A DNA stretch of 64,000 nucleotides from contig JAPLKS010000018.1 in NCBI GenBank assembly GCA_026387915.1, positions 62,001 to 126,000 on the forward strand. The letters are read 5' to 3'. Positions 1 to 8,941 of the stretch are shown piece by piece. Under the pieces are notes generated by a model. The model was not told where the DNA came from and searched no databases. It worked only from the letters and a program-made list of their open reading frames with translations. The stretch comes from Gemmatimonadota bacterium (GTDB lineage: Bacteria; Gemmatimonadota; Gemmatimonadetes; Gemmatimonadales; Gemmatimonadaceae). The position numbers and the translations under genes are program-made. Position 1 is the stretch's first letter. Each line of letters opens with the position of its first letter.

Positions 1-75
1 CGGTAACCTGAGGGCGGCGGCGCGCCGGACCGATTGCCGGACGCCGCTGGCTCGCATAGTTTTCTCTGTAATGAA

Positions 76-120
76 CGGCGCCCGGCCGCGAACAATGAGG
101 TCGGGCGCTGGCGTTTTATT
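76..120 (+). terminator. Rho-independent terminator-like hairpin
   Basis: GCGCCCG (78-84) pairs with CGGGCGC (102-108) across a 17-nt loop, with an extra G-U and C-G pair at the base, and is followed by GCGTTTTATT. It probably ends a gene lying left of the window and isolates greA, which starts at 148. The loop is long and the T run short, so efficiency is uncertain. Confidence 0.5.
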
Positions 121-147
121 GTCTCCCCCTTTCGATGGCGATGCCCG

Positions 148-633
148 ATGATCGAAGCGCTCAAGGTGAAACTCGGTGCGGAGGTAGAAAAGCTCCGGTA
201 CGAGTTGAACGTCACGCTGCCCTTTGAAATCAATCGGGCGGTGGAGATGGGCGACCTACGCGAAAACTCCGAGTACAAGGCGGCGCTCGAGCGTCAGCGT
301 CTCGTGCAGGCGCGGCTCGGTCAGCTCACCATGCGGTTGAGCAAGCTCGCGTCGATCGACATCTCGCAGATTCCAACAGACCGCGTCGGGCTCGGCACGA
401 AGATCGTGGTGGAAGATCAGGAGTCCAAGCATCGCGAGACCTATCACCTGATTTTCGGCGACTCCGTGGAGTTCGACGAAGGACACGTGACGATGAGCTC
501 GCCGATTGGCCGTGCGATGCTCAACAAGATGAAGGGCGAAGTCGTGGTGCTGCGGCTGCCCGCGAGCACGCGCAAGCTACTCATTGTTGAGCTGGTCACG
601 ATTCACGACGCGAAGCCGGAAGACCTCGACTAG
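148..633 (+). CDS. greA: Transcription elongation factor GreA/GreB family
   Basis: 161 aa. Gre factors enter the RNA polymerase secondary channel and stimulate cleavage of backtracked transcripts. The N-terminal half (about residues 1-75) is the expected antiparallel coiled coil, and its tip carries the acidic motif GDLRENSEYKAA characteristic of GreA. The C-terminal half is the FKBP-like domain (about 85-161), with the GTKIVVED and SPIGRAML segments. The ATG at 148 is chosen because it begins directly with the coiled coil; an in-frame ATG at 34 would add 38 residues unlike the family. No strong ribosome binding site is visible. The stop codon overlaps the stop of the convergent glpD (CTAG, 630-633). 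It could be called GreB-like, but length and tip motif fit GreA. Confidence 0.93.
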   Translation: MIEALKVKLGAEVEKLRYELNVTLPFEINRAVEMGDLRENSEYKAALERQRLVQARLGQLTMRLSKLASIDISQIPTDRVGLGTKIVVEDQESKHRETYHLIFGDSVEFDEGHVTMSSPIGRAMLNKMKGEVVVLRLPASTRKLLIVELVTIHDAKPEDLD

Positions 634-2156
634 GGATCGATGGTAAAGAGACGCGCGAGTTCGGTGTGAAAGTCTTCCACCGCGCTCGCGCGTTGTGCAT
701 TGGTCCAGCCGAGTTCCGCGGCGAGTTCTGAAGCGACCGTCTCTGCCTGCGCGCGTCCGTGATCGCGCTCGGTGAACGCGACTTTGGTGCGGCGAATGAG
801 CACATCGCCGACGGTGCGCGCGAACTCCCGCGTTGGGTCGGGGAGTCGCTGATGCGCAGTGACGCAGGCGGAGGGCCGGCGGTCGAGTTGTCGTTCGACA
901 ACATCGACCACTTCTTCGGCCATCGCGCGGTAGGTGGTGAGTTTGCCACCGGTGATAGCCACCACGCCGCGTGGGCCGATGGTCACGGCGTGTTCGCGGC
1001 TCGCGTCGCCAGCTGACGCAGCGTTTGACGCGATCAACGGCCGAATGCCTGCCCACGCGGTGATGACGTCGTCCGGAGTGAGCGCGGCGTTCGGCCAAAA
1101 GGCGTTTGCGGCGTCGAGCAGGTATTGCACGTCGGCGCGCGTGGCGCGCACCTGCGACGGATCGCGCGGCGGGTCGGTTTCCGTGGTGCCGATCACCGAC
1201 ACGGCGCCCCCAGGCAGCGTGAAGAGCACGCGACCGTCGGTGGGGGAGAGCATCGTGACGGCCGCGCGGTTGCCAATGCGGTCGGCCGGCACGGTGATGT
1301 GGACGCCCTTGGAGCCGTGTAGCGCCGGCGGGGCGTTCGGATCCTCCATCTGTGCGATGGTGCCGGTCCACGGCCCTGTCGCGTTGACGACTACCCGCGC
1401 CTGCAACTCGGCGCTTTCGCCAGTGGCGCGGTCGCGGATCTGGGCGCCGGACACACGGTCGCCGGTGAATCGGAGCGCCGTGACTTCCACGTAGTTGAGC
1501 GTGGCGGCGTTGGCGTTGGCCGCGCTCACGACGTTGGCGAGGGTCAGGCGCGCGTCGTCGGTGGCCGCGTCGAAGTAGCTCGCGCCGCCAGTGAGGGCGT
1601 CGTGTCGGAGGTTGGGTTCCGCCTCGAGCACTCCGTGCGCACTGAGCGCTCGATGCGGATGTTCGTTGCGAAAGAGGGCGAGCAGATCGTAGAGCCAGAG
1701 GCCCGCGACGATTTTCCAGCGCGGGAGCCGAGCGCCGCGGTAGACGGGCCAGGTGAACTGCAGCGGGTGAACGAGGTGCGGGGCGATCTCGTGCAGGATG
1801 CGTCGCTCGCGACTCGACTCAAACACCAAGTGCAGATAGCCGTGCTCGAGGTAGCGGACCCCACCATGCACCAAGCGAGAGGAGCGGCTGGAGGTGCCGC
1901 TGGCAAAGTCGTCCCGCTCTACGAGTACCGTGCGCAGGCCGCGGAGCGCGGCGTCGCGGGCAATCCCCGCGCCCGTAATGCCGCCGCCGATCACCAGCAG
2001 GTCGGCCGGACGTTCCGTGGCGCGGGAGAGCAGTTCGGCTCGGGAGGGGAGCACGGGGGTCCGGAATCGAGGGGATATGGGGAGTGTAGCATGGGGCCGC
2101 CGCCAGCGCGAAGGCCGGTGCGGGCGAGGGAGGTTACCGCGCGCGAGGGGTGGCAT
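630..2156 (-). CDS. glpD: Aerobic glycerol-3-phosphate dehydrogenase (FAD)
   Basis: 508 aa from the ATG at 2156. It oxidises sn-glycerol 3-phosphate to dihydroxyacetone phosphate at the membrane and passes electrons to quinone. The FAD dinucleotide-binding motif VIGGGITGAG lies near residues 55-64, followed by the family signature GTSSRSSRLVHGGVRYLEHG. Further on are VVNATGPW, the GTTETD segment and AGIRPLI. The C-terminal cap domain is compact. About 45 basic, proline-rich residues precede the FAD domain, so a GTG at 2054 is an equally plausible start and would give a more typical N-terminus. No glycerol kinase or facilitator lies next to it. The gene ends in a 4-bp stop-stop overlap with greA. 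Confidence 0.92.
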   Translation of the reverse strand: MPPLARGNLPRPHRPSRWRRPHATLPISPRFRTPVLPSRAELLSRATERPADLLVIGGGITGAGIARDAALRGLRTVLVERDDFASGTSSRSSRLVHGGVRYLEHGYLHLVFESSRERRILHEIAPHLVHPLQFTWPVYRGARLPRWKIVAGLWLYDLLALFRNEHPHRALSAHGVLEAEPNLRHDALTGGASYFDAATDDARLTLANVVSAANANAATLNYVEVTALRFTGDRVSGAQIRDRATGESAELQARVVVNATGPWTGTIAQMEDPNAPPALHGSKGVHITVPADRIGNRAAVTMLSPTDGRVLFTLPGGAVSVIGTTETDPPRDPSQVRATRADVQYLLDAANAFWPNAALTPDDVITAWAGIRPLIASNAASAGDASREHAVTIGPRGVVAITGGKLTTYRAMAEEVVDVVERQLDRRPSACVTAHQRLPDPTREFARTVGDVLIRRTKVAFTERDHGRAQAETVASELAAELGWTNAQRASAVEDFHTELARLFTIDP

Positions 2157-2244
2157 TAGTTTCGAGCCAATGATGGTGCGGAGGCCCCCAGCCCGTCGTC
2201 TACTCCGCGCGTCTCCATGTCCAGCGAATTGATGGAGGTTCGTG

Positions 2245-3573
2245 ATGCACAAGAAGATTGCCGCGCTGTTGGTGAGCGCCCTTTCAGTGACTGCCACCGC
2301 CTGCGGTCCCAAGCAGGTGAGCCTGGCCGCTGAGCCCGCGAGCGCGGTTCTCTACAAGGTCGGTGCAACGCCGACCGATACCACGCGTCTTGGTGTGGGC
2401 TCCGCGGTGCTGACGCTGCCGGACAACGGTTTTCAGCGTGTGTGGGCCGTGGCGCCCGGCTTTGTGACGGTGGTGCGCGACGTCACGGCGGTGGACGTGG
2501 CCGCCAAAAAGCCGATTCTCATTCAGCTCAAAGACCGCATGGTCAAGCTGACGGTGAGTCCGGCCGACGTCAGCGTGACGCTCGATAACAACCAGAGCCT
2601 CAACCCCAAAGTGACGAGCTACATTGCCGTCAAAGAGGGGACGCAGCGGACCCTTGAGGTGAAGGCGCAAGGGTTCAAGACGGTGACGCGCACGTATGCC
2701 AACCGCGAAGGCCAGCCGACGCCGCCGGAAGCGGACGACATTGTGCTCAACCAGCGCGTGGTGCTGGTGCGCGTATCTCCCGGTGGTTCGCAGATTGACA
2801 TTAATGGCGTAAAGTACGGCGAAGATTTTGCCGAGGTGGTGATTCCGCCCAATGGCTGCACGACGGTTAAGGCCTCGCGTGCCGGCTACATGCCCGTGGA
2901 AAAGCAGTACTGCGTGCGCGAAGGGATTCAGCTGCCGCAGTTGCAGGATCGACTCTTGCTTTCGGACCGTGCCTTTGAAGTACGTCCGGAGCCAGAGACG
3001 GCCGAAATGTGGGTGGCTGGCCGCCGAGTGGGCGTGGGTGCCCAGCGGATTGTGGTGCGCGAAGGGCAGTGTGTGGTCGTGGAAGCGCGCGCACCCGCCT
3101 ACATCACGTGGACCAAAGAATACTGCCTGCGCGACAACGGCTCGCCGCTCCCGCTCGACGCCGACGTGGCCAAACTCAACGGCGACGGCTCGTGGTCGAT
3201 GTCCACCGAGAGCGACCAAGCGAACGTCAACTTTGCCGTGGCGGTCAACGAAAAGCGCACGGAATCCGACGCGTGGAAGATTCTGGGCCAGATCGTCACG
3301 AACTACTTTGACGTGCTGGAACTGAGTGACAAGGAGACCGGTTACATCCGCACGGGCTGGAACGTGACGAGTGTGCAGGAATGCTGCATCATCCGCACCC
3401 GCATCATCGTAAAGCAGGCCACGACCTCGCCGTTGCGCTACACGGTGAAGCTGGTGAGCGAGCACTCGTACATTGCCAAGAGCGCCAAGGATGACGAGGC
3501 GTTCCAGTCGTGGAGCCGCATTTTGCTCCGCTATAAGGACGTGATTAACGAGATCCAGGAGCGCCTGAAGTAG
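2245..3573 (+). CDS. PEGA-domain repeat lipoprotein
   Basis: 442 aa. The ATG at 2245 is preferred over the GTG at 2242 because GGAGG lies at 2234-2238, 6 nt upstream. The N-terminus has a Lys-Lys start, a hydrophobic stretch and a cysteine in VTATACGPK, a loose lipobox, so it is probably a surface or periplasmic lipoprotein. The body contains several beta-rich PEGA-like repeats (about residues 30-330) with phrases such as GFQRVWAVAPGF, QRTLEVKAQGFKTVTRTY, CTTVKASRAGYMPVEKQY and VVVEARAPAYITWTKEY. The last 110 residues form a different alpha/beta domain with paired cysteines (QECCIIRT). PEGA domains are usually found in surface or envelope proteins of unknown role. It lies 47 bp upstream of fadI and may head that operon, although a functional link is not obvious. 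Confidence 0.75.
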   Translation: MHKKIAALLVSALSVTATACGPKQVSLAAEPASAVLYKVGATPTDTTRLGVGSAVLTLPDNGFQRVWAVAPGFVTVVRDVTAVDVAAKKPILIQLKDRMVKLTVSPADVSVTLDNNQSLNPKVTSYIAVKEGTQRTLEVKAQGFKTVTRTYANREGQPTPPEADDIVLNQRVVLVRVSPGGSQIDINGVKYGEDFAEVVIPPNGCTTVKASRAGYMPVEKQYCVREGIQLPQLQDRLLLSDRAFEVRPEPETAEMWVAGRRVGVGAQRIVVREGQCVVVEARAPAYITWTKEYCLRDNGSPLPLDADVAKLNGDGSWSMSTESDQANVNFAVAVNEKRTESDAWKILGQIVTNYFDVLELSDKETGYIRTGWNVTSVQECCIIRTRIIVKQATTSPLRYTVKLVSEHSYIAKSAKDDEAFQSWSRILLRYKDVINEIQERLK

Positions 3574-3620
3574 GTGCCCCAATGGCAGGGACGGTGGCCG
3601 AGCCGTAATTTCCACGGACT

Positions 3621-4916
3621 ATGACCACTCCCCCTCGCGGACGCCGAGTCGCGATTATCGCCGGCGTTCGCACACCATTTGCGAAAGCGGGGACCACGCT
3701 CAAAGGGTTCACGGCGATCGAGTTGGGCAAGATCGCCGTGACGGAGCTGATCCACCGCACCAATCTCGACCCGGCGTCGCTCGATCTATTGACGTTCGGG
3801 ACCGTCATTCCCTCCGTGCTCGCGCCGAACATTGCGCGCGAAGTGGCGCTGATGCCGCTGCTCCCCAAGGGAGTGCAGGCGTGGAGTGTGAGCCGAGCCT
3901 GCGCGTCGGCCAATCAAGCCATCACTGACGCCGCCGATCAAATCATGCTCGGCCACGCCGACATTGCGATTGCTGGCGGAGCGGAGTCGCTCTCGAATGT
4001 GCCGATTCTGCATTCGCGCGGCTTCAGTGATGCGTTGGTCGCGGCGAGCAAGGCCAAGACGATCGGCCAGCGGCTGCAGGCGTTCTCGAAGGTGCGCGCC
4101 AAGGACTTCATTCCGATTACGCCGGCGATTGCTGAGCCAACGACGGGCGAATCGATGGGGCAGTCCGCCGAGAAGATGGCGAAGATCAATCAGGTACCGC
4201 GCGCGGAGCAGGACGCGCTCGCGCTGGCGTCGCACCAGAATGCGGCCAAGGGAACGGCTGACGGTCGACTCACGGCGGAGATTGCGCCGGTGTATCTGCC
4301 GCCCAAATACGAGCAGGCGATGACGGTCGATAATGGCGTGCGGAGCGATTCGTCGCTCGAGCAGCTCGCCTCGCTGCGGCCCGTGTTCGATAAAAAATAC
4401 GGATCGGTGACGGCCGGCAACGCGTCGCCACTCACGGATGGTGGTGCGGCGGTGCTTCTGATGAGCGAGGAGCGAGCCAAGGCGCTTGGGTACGAGCCCA
4501 TCGCGTACATCCGTAGCTACGCGTATGCGGCGCTGGATCCCGGTGAGCAATTGTTGCAGGCGCCGGTGTTGGCCGCTCCGATTGCGCTGCAGCGGGCCGG
4601 CCTGACGTTGCGCGACATGGATCTCGTGGAAATGCACGAGGCGTTTGCGGCGCAGGTGTTGTCGAACTTGCGCGGTTTTGAATCCAAGGAATGGGCGGCG
4701 CGGGCCGGGGTGTCGGCGCCGGTGGGGACGGTGGATCGCAGCAAGCTGAACGTGCTGGGGGGCTCGCTGTCGATTGGGCATCCCTTTGGCGCGACGGGTG
4801 CACGCATCACCACGACGCTCGTCAACGAACTCGCGCGTCGCGGTGGGCAGTTCGGCCTCATGACGGTGTGCGCGGCGGGCGGTCTCGGCTTTTCGATGGT
4901 CGTGGAGCGCGTATGA
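3621..4916 (+). CDS. fadI: Acetyl-CoA C-acyltransferase (thiolase), FadI-type
   Basis: 431 aa. It is the beta subunit of a fatty-acid oxidation complex and cleaves 3-ketoacyl-CoA to acetyl-CoA plus a shortened acyl-CoA. The nucleophilic Cys94 lies in SRACASANQA. The C-terminal catalytic His is in GHPFGATGAR and the second Cys in TVCAAGGLGFSMV. The mid-protein MGQSAEKMAKIN and NASPLTDGGAAVLLMS segments are characteristic of the FadI/trifunctional beta branch. The gene is translationally coupled to fadJ by an ATGA overlap at 4913-4916, so the two subunits should be made in a fixed ratio. Length is as expected and all active-site residues are present. Confidence 0.95.
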   Translation: MTTPPRGRRVAIIAGVRTPFAKAGTTLKGFTAIELGKIAVTELIHRTNLDPASLDLLTFGTVIPSVLAPNIAREVALMPLLPKGVQAWSVSRACASANQAITDAADQIMLGHADIAIAGGAESLSNVPILHSRGFSDALVAASKAKTIGQRLQAFSKVRAKDFIPITPAIAEPTTGESMGQSAEKMAKINQVPRAEQDALALASHQNAAKGTADGRLTAEIAPVYLPPKYEQAMTVDNGVRSDSSLEQLASLRPVFDKKYGSVTAGNASPLTDGGAAVLLMSEERAKALGYEPIAYIRSYAYAALDPGEQLLQAPVLAAPIALQRAGLTLRDMDLVEMHEAFAAQVLSNLRGFESKEWAARAGVSAPVGTVDRSKLNVLGGSLSIGHPFGATGARITTTLVNELARRGGQFGLMTVCAAGGLGFSMVVERV

Positions 4917-7072
4917 ACAACGCCCTCTCTCTGGTGATGGATGGCGGCGTGGCCGTCATCACGTTCGACTTGCCGAATGAACCGATCAATAAATTCTCGG
5001 CGGCGGTAATCGCGGAATTCGAAGCCATGCTTGCGCGCATTGAACAGGATCCGGCCATCACCGCTGCAGTGTTGATCAGTGGAAAGCCGGACACGTTTAT
5101 TGCGGGCGCTGATATCGACGCCTTTCTGGATTTCACGTCCGCCAAGGATGCGGAGCGTGCGAGTGGGACGGGGCATCAAGCCATGTTCCGACTCGAGAAA
5201 TGTCGCGCGCCGATTGTCGCGGCCATCAACGGCGCGTGTCTTGGCGGCGGGCTTGAAGCGGCGCTGAGTTGCGCGTATCGCATTGCCACCGACAACCCCA
5301 AGACCGTGCTCGCGCTTCCCGAAGTGCAGCTCGGGCTGATCCCAGGCGCGGGGGGCACGCAGCGTCTGCCGCGCACGGTGGGGCTGCAGGTGGCGCTCGA
5401 CATGATTCTCACGGGGAAGAACATCCGCGCCAAGAAGGCGCTGCAGATTGGTCTCGTGGATGAGTTGGTGCATCCCGCCGTTCTGCGCGACGTGGCGATT
5501 CAGCGCGCTCGCGAGATTGCGGCCGGGGCACGCCGGCACGAAGACAAGAAGCACGGCGCAAAAGAATTGGTGCTCGAAGACAATGCGCTCGGTCGTGCGC
5601 TAGTTTTTCGGCAGGCGCGCGAGATGACGCTCAAGAAATCGCGCGGCAACTATCCCGCGTTGCTGGCGGCGCTCGACGCCGTGGCGGCAGGCTATCACGG
5701 CACGCGCGAACAGGGATTTGCCGAAGAAGCGCGCTTGTTCGGCGAGATGTCCGCGACGGCGGTGTCGAAAGAACTGATCTTCCTGTTTTACGCGACGACC
5801 TCGCTCAAGCGGGATTCGGGCGTGGCGGACGCGACGGTGAAGCCCCGCCCCGTACCGAACATCGGCGTGCTGGGCACAGGATTCATGGGGGCAGGGATTG
5901 CCGCCATCTCAGCGATGCAGCGCATTCCGGTGCGCTTCAAGGACACGAAACACGAGCAAGTGGGACGCGGTCTCGCTGCGGTGCGCGACGTGCTCAAGGA
6001 CCGGCTCACCAAGCGGCAGATCACACGTGTGCAGTTTGAGGATCAACTGTCGCTCGTGTCGGGCACGGTGGATTACACCGGCTTTGGGCGCGTGCCGTTG
6101 GTGATCGAGGCGGTGTTCGAGGATTTGGGTGTGAAGCATCAAGTGCTCGCCGAACTCGAACCGCACCTCGGTGCGTCGGCGATCTTTGCGTCGAATACTA
6201 GCACGATTCCGATTGGTCAGATTGCCGCAGGCAGCACACGGCCGGAGCGCGTGGTGGGCATGCATTTCTTCTCGCCCGTGCACAAGATGCCGTTGCTAGA
6301 GGTGATCGTGACGCCGCAGACGGCACCCGAGGTGACGGCAACGGTGGTGGCCTTCGGGCGCAAGCTGGGGAAGACGGTGATCGTGGTGAACGACGCACCG
6401 GGATTCTTTGCCAATCGCATTTTGGCTCCGTACATCAACGAAGCCGGCCTCATGCTCGACGAAGGGGTGCCGGTGGACGCGATTGACCGTGCGATGCTGA
6501 CCTTTGGTTTCCCTGTTGGTCCTGTGACGCTGCTCGACGAAGTGGGGCTCGACATCGCGGGGAAATCTGGCGCCGTAATGCGCGCCGCCTTCGGCGATCG
6601 TGTGCCGCAGAATGCCGCGATCGGCAAGGTGCTCGCCGCGGGCCGACTCGGCCGAAAAAACAAAAGCGGATTTTACTCGTACGACGATGCCGGTAAGCGA
6701 AGCGGCGTGGACGAATCGGTGTACGCCGTCCTCGGTGTGGCGCAGCGTCAGACGGTGACGCCGGCGCTGCTTGCCGATGTGCAGGAGCGCTGTGCGCTGG
6801 CGATGGTGAACGAAGCGGTGCGCTGCCTGGAAGAAGGCATCGTACGGCAGCCGCGCGACGGTGACGTCGGAGCAGTGTTCGGCATTGGCTTTCCGCCGTT
6901 CCGTGGCGGACCCTACCGCTACGCCGACGCGCTGGGTGCCGCCGAGTTGGTCCGACGGCTCGACGCGCTTAACGCGAAGTATCCCGGACGGTTTGAACCC
7001 TGCGCCCGCCTGCGAGAGATGGCTGCGTCGGGCGCGACATTTTATCCCAAGACCGGCAAGCCTGTTGGTTGA
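4913..7072 (+). CDS. fadJ: Fatty acid oxidation multifunctional alpha subunit (enoyl-CoA hydratase / 3-hydroxyacyl-CoA dehydrogenase)
   Basis: 719 aa. The N-terminal crotonase domain (about residues 1-190) has the oxyanion-hole segment GKPDTFIAGADIDAFL and the catalytic region NGACLGGGLEAAL...EVQLGLIPGAGGTQRLPR, which retains both acidic residues. The NAD-binding 3-hydroxyacyl-CoA dehydrogenase domain starts near 315 with GVLGTGFMGAGIA, followed by ASNTSTIPI and the catalytic His in GMHFFSPVHKMPLLE. The two C-terminal helical 3HCDH domains follow. The ATG at 4913 is set by the ATGA overlap with fadI and GGAG at 4904-4907. Together with FadI it completes the last three steps of beta-oxidation; no acyl-CoA dehydrogenase or ligase is in the window. 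Confidence 0.95.
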   Translation: MNNALSLVMDGGVAVITFDLPNEPINKFSAAVIAEFEAMLARIEQDPAITAAVLISGKPDTFIAGADIDAFLDFTSAKDAERASGTGHQAMFRLEKCRAPIVAAINGACLGGGLEAALSCAYRIATDNPKTVLALPEVQLGLIPGAGGTQRLPRTVGLQVALDMILTGKNIRAKKALQIGLVDELVHPAVLRDVAIQRAREIAAGARRHEDKKHGAKELVLEDNALGRALVFRQAREMTLKKSRGNYPALLAALDAVAAGYHGTREQGFAEEARLFGEMSATAVSKELIFLFYATTSLKRDSGVADATVKPRPVPNIGVLGTGFMGAGIAAISAMQRIPVRFKDTKHEQVGRGLAAVRDVLKDRLTKRQITRVQFEDQLSLVSGTVDYTGFGRVPLVIEAVFEDLGVKHQVLAELEPHLGASAIFASNTSTIPIGQIAAGSTRPERVVGMHFFSPVHKMPLLEVIVTPQTAPEVTATVVAFGRKLGKTVIVVNDAPGFFANRILAPYINEAGLMLDEGVPVDAIDRAMLTFGFPVGPVTLLDEVGLDIAGKSGAVMRAAFGDRVPQNAAIGKVLAAGRLGRKNKSGFYSYDDAGKRSGVDESVYAVLGVAQRQTVTPALLADVQERCALAMVNEAVRCLEEGIVRQPRDGDVGAVFGIGFPPFRGGPYRYADALGAAELVRRLDALNAKYPGRFEPCARLREMAASGATFYPKTGKPVG

Positions 7073-7107
7073 GCGCGCCGATATCACATACACAGTGGAG
7101 CGCAGGC

Positions 7108-8931
7108 ATGCGCGGTAACGAACGGGGAGCCCGGGCATTCGGGCTCGTGGTGCTGGTGCTCGCTGGACTCTGCGTGCCAATCGCTCGCGCGGCCGCACAA
7201 CAGACGCGCGCTGAGCGAACGAAATACATGGAAACGTCCACGCACGCGGACGTGGTCGCCTTTCTCGATTCGCTGCAAGCGCGCGGCGCGGTCATTCGTG
7301 TGGGAAGCATCGGCAAGACGTCGCAGGGTCGTGACATTCCCTATGTGATTGCCTCACGCCCGTTGGTGACGACGCCGCAGGAGGCGCGGCGCCTCGGTCG
7401 CCCGGTGGTGTACATCCAAGGGAACATTCACGCCGGGGAGGTTGAGGGGAAGGAAGCACTGCAGGCACTGCTGCGCGATCTGCTGTTTTCCAAGAAGCCG
7501 AACGTACTCGATTCGATCGTGCTCATTGCCGTGCCCATCTACAATGGCGACGGCAATGAAGTGTTTCGCCCGCAGGCGCAGAACCGTGGCGCGCAGAACG
7601 GTCCGGAGATGGTGGGGCAGCGCCCCAACGGTCAGCAACTGGATTTGAATCGCGACTATGTCAAGACGGAAGCGCCTGAGACGCGCGCGTCGCTGGCAAT
7701 GTTTAATGCGTGGGATCCTGACCTGTTTGTGGATCTGCATACGACGGACGGCAGCTATCACGGCTACGCGGTGACCTATTCACCGTCGCTGCACCCGGCG
7801 GCGGCCATTGCTGGGGGTTCGTTTGGAGGCGCGTTTGTGCGCGACTCGCTGTTGCCGGTGATTCGTCAGCGTATGCGCACCCGACACAAGTACGAAGTGT
7901 TCGACTACGGCAACTTCACTGGCGACGAAGGGCCTGCCGCTCCGGGTGAAGGCAAGAACTGGAGTACGTACGAGCATAAGCCGCGATACGGCACCAACTA
8001 CTATGGGCTACGCGGCCGCCTCTCGTTGCTGAGCGAGGCCTATTCGCACGATCCGTTTGAGCGTCGTGTGTTGAGCACGTACGCGTTTGTGCAGGAGGCC
8101 CTGTCGCTGGTGGCGGAGCGTGCAAAGAGCGTGCTGGCCATCACCCGCGCATCCGATGCGGCGTTGATGGCGGGGAAGATTCGTTCGGTGCCGGTGCGTG
8201 CGGAAATGACCAAGCATTCGTCGATGCAGGTTGTCATTGAAGAACCGCTCGATACGCTCCCAGCCGCACGTGCGGAACTGGCGGCGCGCGCGGCCGCCGC
8301 GCGGGCCGGTGGCGCGGGGGCGGGGCGTGCCGGCAGCGGTGGCCGCGGTGGTGATCCTACGGCTGGTCGCGGCGCTGGTGGCGCTGGCGGCGGTCGTGGA
8401 AGCTGCGCCTGGCCATTGAGTGAACCCGGCGTGCGCTGTGGCTTTGCTCGGACCGGCAAGATGGTGAGCGCTAAGATGCCAGTGCGTGATCGCTTTGACG
8501 CCACAGTGAGCGCGGATCTCCCCGTGGCCTACACATTTTCTGCCGGACCGGCTGCCGACTCGTTACTCGCGCGTTTACGCCTGCACGGGATTGTGGTGGA
8601 ACAGCTGCTGGCGGATGCGCGCGTGACCGGTGCGACGTTCGCCGTCGATTCCGTCGTGCGCGCGGCCCGCCCGTTTCAAGGGCACGCCGAAGTCCGACTC
8701 GAAGGTCGGTGGGAAACCGCGGCGGCACTCGCGCTGCCGGCCGGCTCGTATCTTGTGCGAACGGCACAACCACTTGGCGTGTTGGCCGCGGTGCTGCTCG
8801 ATCCGCAAACCGATGATGGATTCTTGACCTGGAACGTGCTCGACCCCGCGCTCGCCGCGCTCGGCGATAAGCGGTACCCCGTGGGGCGTGTGACCGCTCC
8901 GCTTGCCATCGCGACCCGCATCATTCCATAA
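7108..8931 (+). CDS. Secreted M14-family zinc carboxypeptidase
   Basis: 607 aa. A signal peptide spans about residues 1-30 (basic MRGNERGAR, hydrophobic FGLVVLVLAGL, cleavage near RAAAQQ). The M14 domain has the zinc ligands HAGE (His108, Glu111) and a later His in DLHTTDGS; substrate-binding LNRDY follows the first ligand pair and LLSEAYSHDPFE probably supplies the catalytic Glu. A low-complexity Ala/Gly/Arg segment near residues 390-430 links it to a C-terminal beta domain of unknown role. The ATG at 7108 is chosen because the signal peptide begins there; an upstream TTG at 7069 would bury it. It follows fadJ by 35 bp and precedes the proline dehydrogenase by 10 bp. A role in scavenging peptides as amino-acid fuel would suit those neighbours, but that is inference. 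Confidence 0.85.
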   Translation: MRGNERGARAFGLVVLVLAGLCVPIARAAAQQTRAERTKYMETSTHADVVAFLDSLQARGAVIRVGSIGKTSQGRDIPYVIASRPLVTTPQEARRLGRPVVYIQGNIHAGEVEGKEALQALLRDLLFSKKPNVLDSIVLIAVPIYNGDGNEVFRPQAQNRGAQNGPEMVGQRPNGQQLDLNRDYVKTEAPETRASLAMFNAWDPDLFVDLHTTDGSYHGYAVTYSPSLHPAAAIAGGSFGGAFVRDSLLPVIRQRMRTRHKYEVFDYGNFTGDEGPAAPGEGKNWSTYEHKPRYGTNYYGLRGRLSLLSEAYSHDPFERRVLSTYAFVQEALSLVAERAKSVLAITRASDAALMAGKIRSVPVRAEMTKHSSMQVVIEEPLDTLPAARAELAARAAAARAGGAGAGRAGSGGRGGDPTAGRGAGGAGGGRGSCAWPLSEPGVRCGFARTGKMVSAKMPVRDRFDATVSADLPVAYTFSAGPAADSLLARLRLHGIVVEQLLADARVTGATFAVDSVVRAARPFQGHAEVRLEGRWETAAALALPAGSYLVRTAQPLGVLAAVLLDPQTDDGFLTWNVLDPALAALGDKRYPVGRVTAPLAIATRIIP

Positions 8932-8941
8932 CTTATAAAAC

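Noticed and set aside
2284..3615. 443-codon frame antisense to the PEGA lipoprotein
   Set aside because: His/Arg-rich shadow with no domain; the plus-strand frame has a signal peptide and ribosome binding site.
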